Source: Anaerolineae bacterium (GTDB lineage Bacteria > Chloroflexota > Anaerolineae > Promineifilales > Promineifilaceae). Taken from it: a DNA stretch of 44,806 nt. The stretch covers positions 1-44,806 of the forward strand of contig JADLAX010000044.1 in NCBI GenBank assembly GCA_020848035.1, in the 5' to 3' direction. Shown here in pieces: positions 8,837 to 16,047 of the stretch (positions within the stretch are counted from its first letter, which is position 1; the number at the start of each line of letters is the position of its first letter). The translations under genes and the position numbers were made by a program. The notes under the pieces were generated by a model. The model had not been told where the DNA came from, did not search any database, and was given only the letters and a program-made list of their open reading frames with translations.

Positions 8837-8855
8837 GTGTGGGTAATTCGAAAAA

Positions 8856-8926
8856 TAATCAAAGATTTCGCAGATTAAAAAGATTAAGAAATCTGGCAAA
8901 TCTGCGAAATCTGCTGATGAAAATCG
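8856..8926. repeat. Hairpin repeat element (word CAGATT), same family as 4621-4697
   Basis: ATCAAAGATTTCGCAGATT, AAAAGATTAAG, AATCTGGCAAATCTGCGAAATC and TGCTGATGAAAA in order; left words pair with the right words (CGCAGATT with AATCTGCG). It starts 6 bp after the pth stop codon (8932-8934, minus strand) and fills most of the gap to the mfd start. Confidence 0.65.
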
Positions 8927-8931
8927 TTTTG

Positions 8932-9522
8932 CTATTCCTCGTTCACAAGGTTGCCATTATGCCGTGACATGGCGAGCTGGATGCCTTCGCGCAGGTAAGT
9001 TTCGATGGCGCGGACGGCTTCGGCCAGCACATCGTCCAGCAGTGGCAGGTCGTCTTTGCCAAAATCTTGCAGCACGTAAGCGTGAACGGGCATTTGCCCC
9101 GGCGGACGGCCGATTCCCAGCCGCACCCGGGGAAACTCCTGCCCCAAGTGGTTGATGATCGACTTCATGCCGTTATGGCCGCCCGCCCCGCCCTTCTCGC
9201 GCAGGCGGATGGTGCCAAAGGGCAAATCCAGCTCGTCGTACACCACCAGGACGTTTTCCGGGGGCACTTTGTAGAAGCGGGCCAGCGGGCCAACGGCGTC
9301 GCCGCTGCTGTTCATGTAGGTTTGCGGTTTGGCCAGGATAACGGCGCGGGATTGGATACGGCCGTTGCCCACAATCGCCTGGTTCTGCACCTTGCTGCTT
9401 TCAATTTTGTAGGCAGCCGCCAACGCATCCAGCGCCATAAAGCCGATGTTGTGCCGGTTGCCCCGGTATTTGCGGCCCGGATTGCCCAGGCCGACGATCA
9501 AAAATCGCTCTGCGTCGTTCAT
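8932..9522 (-). CDS. pth: Peptidyl-tRNA hydrolase
   Basis: 196 aa, the usual length for bacterial Pth, which cleaves peptidyl-tRNA released from stalled ribosomes. Motifs: FLIVGLGNPGRKYRGNRHNIGF with the catalytic His and Asn of the N-terminal signature; KPQTYMNSSGDAV; VVYDELDLPFGTIRLREKGGAGGHNGMKSI with the catalytic Asp and the GGxGGHNG loop; and RLGIGRPPGQMPVHAYVLQDF. The start ATG at 9522 gives the expected N-terminus. It is between the solute-binding protein gene and mfd, all on the minus strand, with a repeat element in each gap. A pth-mfd arrangement is common in bacteria, which supports both calls. Confidence 0.97.
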   Translation of the reverse strand: MNDAERFLIVGLGNPGRKYRGNRHNIGFMALDALAAAYKIESSKVQNQAIVGNGRIQSRAVILAKPQTYMNSSGDAVGPLARFYKVPPENVLVVYDELDLPFGTIRLREKGGAGGHNGMKSIINHLGQEFPRVRLGIGRPPGQMPVHAYVLQDFGKDDLPLLDDVLAEAVRAIETYLREGIQLAMSRHNGNLVNEE

Positions 9523-9534
9523 TTCGTCGAATTC

Positions 9535-9742
9535 GGAAACCTGACAGGTCTGCGAAGCTACGTTCTAGTCAGGTTGCTTTGCTTTCCAAAACTACTGAAT
9601 GATAAAGCTGGTTCATATAGACCTGTCAGGTTTAAGAAGCCACCTGGAAACCTGACAGGTCTGCGAAGCTACGTTTTAGTCAGGTTGCTTTGCTTTCCAA
9701 ACTACTGAATGGTAAAGCTGGTTCATAGACCTGTCAGGTTTA
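9535..9742. repeat. Tandem duplication of a 111-bp hairpin element bounded by CCTGACAGGT
   Basis: Two nearly identical units start at 9535 and 9646 (period 111 bp). Each opens GGAAACCTGACAGGTCTGCG and closes AGACCTGTCAGGTTTA, so each unit's ends can pair. Internal differences are few (for example CTAG/TTAG and a one-base A-run change), indicating a recent duplication. The second unit ends on the stop codon of the solute-binding protein (9740-9742). The same CCTGACAGGT/ACCTGTCAGG word recurs at 23535-23596. Two units only, so not a CRISPR array. Confidence 0.85.
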
Positions 9743-11758
9743 ATCAACATCAAGCTCCGCCAGGTTCCACAGCTCGGATGGCTGCGAGGCATCGGGCTGG
9801 AAGTTGCGGACGGTGGGTTGAGTTACGGCCGTTTTCAAATAATGAAACAGCGGAATGATCGGCAGCTCCTCGGTAAAAATCTGGACAGCGGTCTGATGAT
9901 TTTCCGCGTACTCCGGCGTGCCCGGCAGAGCGGCCAGCGCCGCGTTGCACGCTGCGTCGTACGCCTCATCAATCCAGCCTGTGGCGTTGATATTGCTCCA
10001 ACCACCAAAGCCACGTTCCTCCGGCCCCGTCACGTTGCTGCTCAGATACAACCCGCACGGCGGGTGAATGTCGGTGCGCCAGGCAAAGGTCGCCAGGTCG
10101 AAGCGACGGCCGAACAGCGGGCTAAACGGACCATCGTCGAACCAGTCGTCGGCGTTGACGTCGTACAGGTTCACCTGAATGCCGCAGGCGGCCAGGTCGG
10201 CGGCCACCAGCTCGTTCACCCGCAGGCGAATGGCGCTTTCGCTGTTGGTGCCCAGGGTGATGCTCATGGTGGTGGTCGCCACAATCGTGCTGCTCAAATC
10301 GCGCTCAACCAGTTCGCGGAAGCCGTCGCCGTCGGTGTCTTCCAGGCCAATTTCGTCGAGCAGGCTGTTACCAGCGGCCGGATCGTAATCCCAGCTCAAA
10401 GCGTCGGCCGGGTAGAGCGGATGCTCATCAGGGATGTAGGCGTGCAAAATGCTGGATTGGCCGAAGGTGATCTCATCTACCAGCTGCTGCCGGTTGGTGC
10501 AAAGGGTGATGGCCTGGCGAATGCGCTCCCCTTCAAACCAGTCGGGACGGCCGTTGCGTTCCCCATCGCCGTAATTTTCCCAGGAGTTAATGCCAAAATC
10601 GATGTGCTCAAAGATGTTGTTGGAGACAAACGTGGCGAGCAGTTCACCCGCTTCCGCCGCGGCCAGCACGTCGGGCGTTTGGGCCAGGGTGATGGCATCG
10701 TGGGTGACGATATCACACCCGGCGGCAATCTGGTTAACGGCCGTTTCCCCCGCCAGGTCAAACCGAATCGTCAGCTCGGTGATGTGCGGGAACCCTTCGT
10801 CGGCCCGGTAGTAGTACGGATTGTTGCGCAAAACCACCGCTTCACCGCGCCGCCACTCCTGCAACACAAACGGGCCGCTGCTCAACGGCTGCGGCGCAGG
10901 CGACTCTTCAGCCACCAGCTCGGCGGCGGAAAACGATTCCAGCTGGTGACGCGGCAGCGGCGTCCAGACGTTGGTGAAATATTCCGTGTCTAGAAACCCC
11001 GGCAGCCCGGTCCAGGTCACCGACAAATCGCTGGTGGCCTCGTAGCTGGCGGTGCGCTCAATCTTCTCCTGCCCCACGGTAATGTCTGGGCTGGCCGCCA
11101 ATTCATAGCTGAACACGGAATCGGCGGCGGTTACCGGCGTGCTGTCGGACCAGGTCATTGGTTTGAAGGTGAAATCCACGCTCATTTGCTGCATCAGCAG
11201 GGGGTCCGCACCTTCGGCCGTCAGGGAGCGATCAAAGGTGACAAACTCGCCGTCACCACGCACAAACTGCACGCCAGGCACCAGGAACACCACATTCCCG
11301 GCCGAGTTAACAATCAAGTCGCCTTCGGTCACCGCCACCAGCCCAATGCGGGCATCACCATCATTCAGGCTGGGCAGCTTTTGCAGCCCCTGCGGCTGGT
11401 AATCGTAATTCAAGGTGGTGTAGAGATTTTCGTACAGGGCATGACGAACGGCCGTTGCCGCCAAACTATCATCGCCGTACAGGAAAAGGCTGGTTGGTTC
11501 AGCCCCCAGGCACACGGTCATCGGCTTGGGCGGTAGGGGCGTGGGTGTTGGCGGTGCGGGCGTGGCGGTTGGTTCAGGCGTGTTGATTGGCTCGGAGACG
11601 GCCGTAGCCACTTCCCCCTCATTCGCCACAGCCTCATCCTCCGCCACCGACGAGACGGCAATCGTCGCTGCCGGAGTAGGCAGTGACCCTTCATTTTGAC
11701 AGGCCGCCAGCAGGGCGGTTAAGAGAAAAAACAAGAAAATAGGCGCTGTTTTCTTCAC
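9740..11758 (-). CDS. ABC-transporter substrate-binding lipoprotein, family 5 (peptide/nickel type)
   Basis: 672 aa. The signal peptide ends LLTALLAAC (lipobox Cys near residue 20), followed by a Pro/Thr-rich spacer and a long SBP_bac_5-type domain (FTFKPMTWSDSTPVTAADSVFSYE, RNNPYYYR, RIRQAITLCTNRQQLVDEI). It would bind an oligopeptide or similar solute outside the membrane for an ABC importer, but no permease or ATPase gene is in the window. The start is a GTG at 11758 with an AAGGAAG ribosome-binding site about 11 bp upstream; a longer frame to 11839 is encoded by repeat DNA. The C-terminal stop coincides with the edge of the tandem repeat at 9535-9742. The family call is strong; the ligand is unknown. 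Confidence 0.9.
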   Translation of the reverse strand: MKKTAPIFLFFLLTALLAACQNEGSLPTPAATIAVSSVAEDEAVANEGEVATAVSEPINTPEPTATPAPPTPTPLPPKPMTVCLGAEPTSLFLYGDDSLAATAVRHALYENLYTTLNYDYQPQGLQKLPSLNDGDARIGLVAVTEGDLIVNSAGNVVFLVPGVQFVRGDGEFVTFDRSLTAEGADPLLMQQMSVDFTFKPMTWSDSTPVTAADSVFSYELAASPDITVGQEKIERTASYEATSDLSVTWTGLPGFLDTEYFTNVWTPLPRHQLESFSAAELVAEESPAPQPLSSGPFVLQEWRRGEAVVLRNNPYYYRADEGFPHITELTIRFDLAGETAVNQIAAGCDIVTHDAITLAQTPDVLAAAEAGELLATFVSNNIFEHIDFGINSWENYGDGERNGRPDWFEGERIRQAITLCTNRQQLVDEITFGQSSILHAYIPDEHPLYPADALSWDYDPAAGNSLLDEIGLEDTDGDGFRELVERDLSSTIVATTTMSITLGTNSESAIRLRVNELVAADLAACGIQVNLYDVNADDWFDDGPFSPLFGRRFDLATFAWRTDIHPPCGLYLSSNVTGPEERGFGGWSNINATGWIDEAYDAACNAALAALPGTPEYAENHQTAVQIFTEELPIIPLFHYLKTAVTQPTVRNFQPDASQPSELWNLAELDVD

Positions 11759-11787
11759 GTTGATGTCTACTTCCTTTTCTTTAAGGG

Positions 11788-11852
11788 AAGTGAAAAGTAA
11801 AAAGTGAAAAGTGGCCAAATATTGCTGTTCACTTATCACTTTTCACTTCTTA
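11788..11852. repeat. Word-reiterating hairpin element (word GTGAAAAGT)
   Basis: GGAAGTGAAAAGTAAAAAGTG then, after a short loop, reverse-complement words TCACTTATCACTTTTCACTT. The element starts at the stop codon of the minus-strand gene above (11850-11852) and fills the gap before the next gene. The same word builds the element at 24289-24350. Confidence 0.75.
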
Positions 11853-12683
11853 CCTGCCACTCCCTCTTTGGGTCCAGTAAATGTGCCATAAGCGGCGGCC
11901 CACCCAGCGCAGCAGCAGGTATCCTCCGGCCACCAGAAACAGCCCAATGGCCAGGCGAATCCCCAACCAGAAAGCGCTGCCAACCTGGTCGGTTTGCACT
12001 GCTTCCAATTGGCCCAACAAGCCACCATCCGTCTCGTCGCCCACGGCTTGGGGCGCAGATGGTGTGCCGCTGACCACGGTGGGCGGCGGCGTCAGCGTGG
12101 GAAATGGCGTCAGCGACGGCAGCGGTGTGGGCTGTTGAAAGCTGCTGTCCTCACTGCCGGTAGGCGGCGCAGGAACTACGGCCGTTGCCGTCAAAACCAC
12201 GGCCGTTTCATCCGGCGTCGGTGTGGGCGTGGGTCCATCATTCTGAATGATAAGGTCGGTCACAAAAAATTCGTCGTAGTTAAAATCTGTTTTGACCACC
12301 CGCAGGCGCAGCTGGTAACGGCCGTCGGGGAAAACGGGTGCGCCAACCGCCTGCCCCACGGTGGTGTCCCACACCGCCAATACCCCATCCGTCACCGGTT
12401 CGCTGCCCTCGGCAAACACGATCCAATCGCTGCCGCTAAATTGGTTGGCAAAGGCCAGCTCATAGCGCAAATAGTTGGGATGAACGGCCGTACCGCGCAC
12501 CTCCACTACCCCGGCAAGCGTTTCACCCGAAGCCGGTGCCGTGATGCCGCTGCCCGCCTGGGCCACAACCGCGCCAGACCGGGAAACGGCCGTCAGCCAG
12601 AGAAAAGTTAATGCCAGCAAAAAAAGACGGGCGGGCAGTGGTAACTTGTCTTCTTTTCGATTAAGATACGAGCCATTGACCAT
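11850..12683 (-). CDS. Secreted, membrane-tethered protein with Ig-like domain and Thr/Pro linker
   Basis: 277 aa from MVNGSYLNRK. A signal segment (LFLLALTFLWLTAV) is followed by a beta-rich domain resembling bacterial Ig-like modules (ITAPASGETLAGVVEVRGTA, YLRYELAFANQF, DGRYQLRLRVVKTDFNY), a Pro/Thr-rich spacer (TPTPTPDETAVV, PTPLPSLTPFPT) and a C-terminal membrane span (FWLGIRLAIGLFLVAGGYLL) ending in a basic tail. Predicted topology: domain outside, C-terminus inside. It is divergent from the triple-DsbA gene, with only 74 bp between the starts, so the promoters face each other. The ATG at 12683 is preferred over a GTG eight codons upstream. Function unknown; a surface or adhesion role is inferred. 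Confidence 0.75.
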   Translation of the reverse strand: MVNGSYLNRKEDKLPLPARLFLLALTFLWLTAVSRSGAVVAQAGSGITAPASGETLAGVVEVRGTAVHPNYLRYELAFANQFSGSDWIVFAEGSEPVTDGVLAVWDTTVGQAVGAPVFPDGRYQLRLRVVKTDFNYDEFFVTDLIIQNDGPTPTPTPDETAVVLTATAVVPAPPTGSEDSSFQQPTPLPSLTPFPTLTPPPTVVSGTPSAPQAVGDETDGGLLGQLEAVQTDQVGSAFWLGIRLAIGLFLVAGGYLLLRWVGRRLWHIYWTQRGSGR

Positions 12684-12757
12684 AGTTGAAAAAGTCAAAA
12701 CAAACACAAAAGTCTAACACATCCCAATCGTTAAGACGAATAGACGGAGCGGAATTA

Positions 12758-14785
12758 ATGGTTTATTCAAAGAAAGTGTGGTGGCTGGCCACGATCCTCA
12801 TCTTGTTCGCCGCAGCCTGTGGTGCGGCAACCGCAACCTCCAGCACAGCCGATGACCCGGCCAACGACAGTCACCTGCTGTCCCCACGTGACGGCGCCGG
12901 ATTGCTGGAGGGTGAGGCAGATACGGCCGTTACCAGCATCACCACGCCCGAGGTCACCATCGCCGCTGATTCAGCGGAAGTGGACGCCGACGGCATTGAG
13001 GTGGGCTTTACGGAGGAAGGACGGCCGTATCGCGGCAATCCTGATGCGCCCGTCCTTATCGAAGAGTTTTCCGACTACCAATGTCCGTTCTGCAGCCGCT
13101 TTGTCGCCCAGACCTTTCCCTCGATCAATGATAACCAGATTGCCAACGGTGAAGTCTTGCTCATCTTCTACGATTTCCCGCTGAACATTCATCCCCAGGC
13201 CCCCGCAGCTGCCAACGCCGCCCGCTGCGCCGGTGAACAAGGCGCAGTCGCCTACTGGGAAATGCACGACATGCTCTTTGCCAACATCAACGAATGGGGC
13301 AACAACCAGGCCAACACCTTTTTTGCCAGCTATGGCCAAGAGCTGGGGCTGGAGATGGACTCCTTCACCAGCTGCCTGGAGCAAAACAAATACGCCGCTG
13401 CGGTGCAGGCCGACTACCAGCACGGATTGTCGCGTGGTATCAGCAGCACACCCAGCTTTTTTATCAACGAGCAGCCGCTGATCGGCGCGCAGCCGCTGGC
13501 CACCTTTAACGAAGCCATTGCCCTGATCAACCAGGGTGGCAGCATTGTGGCGGAAGCGGAACCGCTGCCCGCCGAATTTGCCGTACCGACCCCCGCCGCC
13601 ATACCGGTAGCCGCCAGCGATGTGGCCTGGTCGGCGGGTGACCCGGACGCGCCGGTCCAAATTGTGGAATTTACAGACTACCAATGCCCGTTTTGCCAGC
13701 AATATGCGGTGGAAACCTTCCCCACCGTTTTTGCCGAGATGATTGCCACGGGCCGGGTATTTTATGCCATCAAGGATTTGCCCCTGGATAGTTTGCACCC
13801 AGAGGCGATTGTGGCGAGTACGGCCGTTCGCTGTGCCGGTGAGCAGGGTGCCTACAAAGAAATGCACGACACCGTCTTTGCCAACCAATCCGCCTGGGGC
13901 GGCCGTGGCGAACCCGCCGCCATCGATGCTCTCGTTGGCCTGGCGGAAGAGATTGCCCTGGACGGCACGGCGCTGCGCCGCTGCATTGACCTGGGCGAAC
14001 AGCGCGACAAAGTTTTGGCCAGCCAGCAAGAAGCAATTGCGATGGGCGTCAGCAGCACGCCGACGTTTTACATCAACGGCTACCCGCTGCGCGGCGCCCA
14101 ACCGTACGATGTGTTTGACGCCGTGGCTGAATTGGTGGAAAACGGCGAGTTAGAAGCCGTTTTGGAAGCACAAATGCGTCAGGCTTATGAGCAGGCCCAG
14201 GCCCAGGCCGCCCAACCCCAGCCGCCCACTGGCCCAGTGGACATTCCCATCGGCAACGCCTACGCTATGGGCGATCCCAATGCGCCGGTGACCATCATTG
14301 AGTACACCGATTATCAATGCCCGTTTTGCAGCCGTCACTTTGAGCAGACACTGTCGCAGCTCCAGGAAGATTACATTGAAAGCGGCATCGTGTATTACGT
14401 GTTTAAGGATTTCCCCCTGACCCAGCTCCATCCGCAGGCGGTGATTGCAGCCAATGCGGCCCGCTGCGCTGGTGAGCAGGGCGCTTACCTGGCCATGCAC
14501 GACGCTTTGTTTGCCAACCAGAGTGAGTGGAGCGGCCGTTCCGATGCCGACACCCTCTTTAACCAGTATGCCGCCGAAATGGGGCTGGACGAAGCCAGCT
14601 TTGCCACCTGCCTCGCCGAAGGACGCTATGAAGAACAAATCTATGCCGACCTGGACGAGGGCACAAGCTTTGGCGTGAGCGGTACCCCGGCCTTTTTCTT
14701 AAACGGCTACTTCCTCTCTGGCGCTCAGCCATACGACACTTTTGTAGATGCAATTGCCTTCCTGCTAGAGGAACAGGGTGAGTAA
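12758..14785 (+). CDS. Secreted lipoprotein-like protein with three tandem DsbA-type thioredoxin domains
   Basis: 675 aa. An N-terminal hydrophobic segment ends LILFAAACGAA (possible lipobox), followed by a disordered acidic stretch and three repeats of a DsbA-like domain. Each repeat opens with a (G)NPDAPV/GDPDAPV/GDPNAPV strand and carries a CPFC redox motif (residues 109-112, 310-313, 521-524), an internal RCAGEQGA Cys and a cis-Pro loop (SSTPSFFIN, SSTPTFYIN, SGTPAFFLN). Such domains oxidise or isomerise disulfides outside the membrane. The start is ATG 12758 with GGAG eight bases upstream; an in-frame TTG at 12686 is rejected. The repeats are diverged in sequence, so the triplication is old and not an assembly artefact. 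Most DsbA proteins have one such domain. It is followed after 3 bp by the S2P-like gene, probably an operon. Confidence 0.92.
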   Translation: MVYSKKVWWLATILILFAAACGAATATSSTADDPANDSHLLSPRDGAGLLEGEADTAVTSITTPEVTIAADSAEVDADGIEVGFTEEGRPYRGNPDAPVLIEEFSDYQCPFCSRFVAQTFPSINDNQIANGEVLLIFYDFPLNIHPQAPAAANAARCAGEQGAVAYWEMHDMLFANINEWGNNQANTFFASYGQELGLEMDSFTSCLEQNKYAAAVQADYQHGLSRGISSTPSFFINEQPLIGAQPLATFNEAIALINQGGSIVAEAEPLPAEFAVPTPAAIPVAASDVAWSAGDPDAPVQIVEFTDYQCPFCQQYAVETFPTVFAEMIATGRVFYAIKDLPLDSLHPEAIVASTAVRCAGEQGAYKEMHDTVFANQSAWGGRGEPAAIDALVGLAEEIALDGTALRRCIDLGEQRDKVLASQQEAIAMGVSSTPTFYINGYPLRGAQPYDVFDAVAELVENGELEAVLEAQMRQAYEQAQAQAAQPQPPTGPVDIPIGNAYAMGDPNAPVTIIEYTDYQCPFCSRHFEQTLSQLQEDYIESGIVYYVFKDFPLTQLHPQAVIAANAARCAGEQGAYLAMHDALFANQSEWSGRSDADTLFNQYAAEMGLDEASFATCLAEGRYEEQIYADLDEGTSFGVSGTPAFFLNGYFLSGAQPYDTFVDAIAFLLEEQGE

Positions 14786-14788
14786 ACC

Positions 14789-15331
14789 ATGAAACGATGG
14801 CAGCTCGGCACAGTTTTAGGGGTGGAGGTGTGGTTTACCCAAAGCTCGCTGCTGCTTTCCGGGCTGCTGTGGCTGCTTTTTGGCGGGGCGGCGGCCGTTT
14901 GGCTTAAACTGCCGTGGGGAGTGGCGGTGGGAGTGGGCGGAACGGCCGTTCTCCTCCATTGGCTCGGTGAACTGCTCCATCAGCTGGGGCACGCCTGGGT
15001 AGCGCGGCGCGTGGGCTACCCGATGCGCAAATTGGTAAGCTGGCTGGTGCTTTTTGGCAGCAGCTACCCCAAAGATGAGCCGCCGCTGCACGCCACCATT
15101 CACATCCGCCGTGCCCTGGGCGGCCCGGCAGTCAGCCTGGCCATCACGCTCATTGCCGGACTTCTGCTGCTCATTCTCCCCACCCCCGGCTCACCCAGCA
15201 CCCTCCTGACCAGCTTTGTCTTCTGGGAAAATTTGCTCGTTTTTTTTCTGGGTGCGTTTTTGCCGCTGGGCTTCACCGACGGCAGCACCCTGCTCACCTG
15301 GTGGCCGCGCCGCCACGATCCTCAGATGTAG
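14789..15331 (+). CDS. Site-2-protease-like (M50) membrane protein with altered active site HQLGH
   Basis: 180 aa polytopic membrane protein. The segment LGELLHQLGHAWVARR aligns with the HExxH zinc-protease motif of S2P metalloproteases, but the catalytic Glu is Gln (codon CAG). The second S2P motif is visible as LPLGFTDGSTLL, carrying the DG pair that supplies the third zinc ligand. Zinc ligands His, His and Asp are thus retained while the general base is missing, so it may be a pseudoprotease or membrane chaperone. The gene starts 3 bp after the triple-DsbA gene and is convergent with the methyltransferase gene, with a hairpin repeat between the two stop codons. Assignment rests on the two motifs and topology; no PDZ domain is seen. 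Confidence 0.75.
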   Translation: MKRWQLGTVLGVEVWFTQSSLLLSGLLWLLFGGAAAVWLKLPWGVAVGVGGTAVLLHWLGELLHQLGHAWVARRVGYPMRKLVSWLVLFGSSYPKDEPPLHATIHIRRALGGPAVSLAITLIAGLLLLILPTPGSPSTLLTSFVFWENLLVFFLGAFLPLGFTDGSTLLTWWPRRHDPQM

Positions 15332-15337
15332 CCACAG

Positions 15338-15410
15338 GAGATTTGCCGCAGAGGGCACAGAGCAAAAAGAGGAACATCTCTCATTTCCTCTGTGCCCTCT
15401 GTGGCCCAAA
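15338..15410. repeat. Word-reiterating hairpin element (word CAGAGGGCACAGAG)
   Basis: GCCGCAGAGGGCACAGAGC on the left pairs with CTCTGTGCCCTCTGTGGC on the right, with AAAGAGGAACATCTCTCATTT between. It fills the gap between the convergent stop codons at 15331 and 15414 and could act as a bidirectional transcription end, although it lacks a long T-run. Confidence 0.75.
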
Positions 15411-15413
15411 ACC

Positions 15414-16016
15414 CTACCGTCTATACCAGAACCAGCCAGAACGCCAGCGATTTTCGTTCACCACCGTCACGCCCAGTTCACATCTTTCCAGCGTAAAGTC
15501 CACAAAGAGCTGGCGCAAAAACGCTTCATTGATCCAGCGATAGGATTCTTCTTCGGCCGTTTCGTCGCGCAGGTGGGCAAACAGCAGGTAGAGCGCACCC
15601 GGTTGGAGCAGCCGCAGCAGCTCGTCGCGGTACGCTTGCAGCATTGGTTCGCTGAGCGAATGCATGCAGCCCACATCAATGGCCAGGTTATACGGCCCCG
15701 ACAAAAAGTTCAAATCGGCCACAGAACCCACATGAAACTGAGCGGTGTTGGCCACATTGGCCGCCTGGGCGCGTAAATTCGCGCCTTCGACGGCCTGGGG
15801 CACAAAGTCCACACCATCCACCTGCCAGCCGCGCTGCGCCAGATAAATGGCGGTACGGCCGTAACCACAGCCCAAGTCCAGGGCAGCACCAGGCGGTAAA
15901 GCCGCCGCCAAATCCTGCACTTCGGGCGGCGGCAGCACATCGTCCCAGGGAATCTGGCCAACTGTGTAGCGCTCGGTAAAGCGCACCAGCGATTCATTCA
16001 ATTCTGGATTCATCAT
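15414..16016 (-). CDS. Class I SAM-dependent methyltransferase
   Basis: 200 aa soluble protein. Motif I is ALDLGCGYGRTAIYLAQRGW (SAM-binding glycine loop), followed by the acidic end of strand 2 in VDGVDFVPQAVEGA, then NLAIDVGCMHSL and LLRLLQPGALYLLFAHL (motifs III-IV region). It resembles tellurite-resistance/ubiquinone-type small-molecule methyltransferases, but the substrate cannot be named. The start is MMNPELNESL at 16016; the gene diverges from the membrane-anchored methyltransferase at 16048, with only 31 bp between the starts. Confidence 0.85.
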   Translation of the reverse strand: MMNPELNESLVRFTERYTVGQIPWDDVLPPPEVQDLAAALPPGAALDLGCGYGRTAIYLAQRGWQVDGVDFVPQAVEGANLRAQAANVANTAQFHVGSVADLNFLSGPYNLAIDVGCMHSLSEPMLQAYRDELLRLLQPGALYLLFAHLRDETAEEESYRWINEAFLRQLFVDFTLERCELGVTVVNENRWRSGWFWYRR

Positions 16017-16033
16017 TCATCCCTCATTTTAGG

Positions 16034-16039
16034 TATACT
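16034..16039 (+). promoter_or_regulatory. -10 box TATACT close to the start codon
   Basis: TATACT lies 8 bp before the ATG at 16048, so transcription would begin almost at the start codon (leaderless or near-leaderless mRNA). No clear -35 hexamer and no ribosome-binding site are seen. Confidence 0.4.
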
Positions 16040-16047
16040 ACGCGGCT

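Noticed and set aside
8837..8899. N-terminal extension of Mfd
   Set aside because: It is encoded by the hairpin repeat between pth and mfd, and homologues start near [10 protein letters not shown].
8912..8926. CTGATGA resembling a hammerhead ribozyme core
   Set aside because: No matching GAAA segment and stems at the required positions; it is part of the CAGATT hairpin family.
9535..9742. Direct repeats suggestive of a CRISPR array
   Set aside because: Only two units of 111 bp that are nearly identical over their full length; no short repeat/variable spacer pattern and no cas genes.
12686..12757. TTG start for the triple-DsbA protein
   Set aside because: It would put a charged 24-residue stretch before the signal segment; the ATG at 12758 has a good GGAG site.
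12758..14785. Assembly duplication as explanation for the three DsbA domains
   Set aside because: The repeats differ throughout at nucleotide and protein level, so they cannot be collapsed or duplicated reads.
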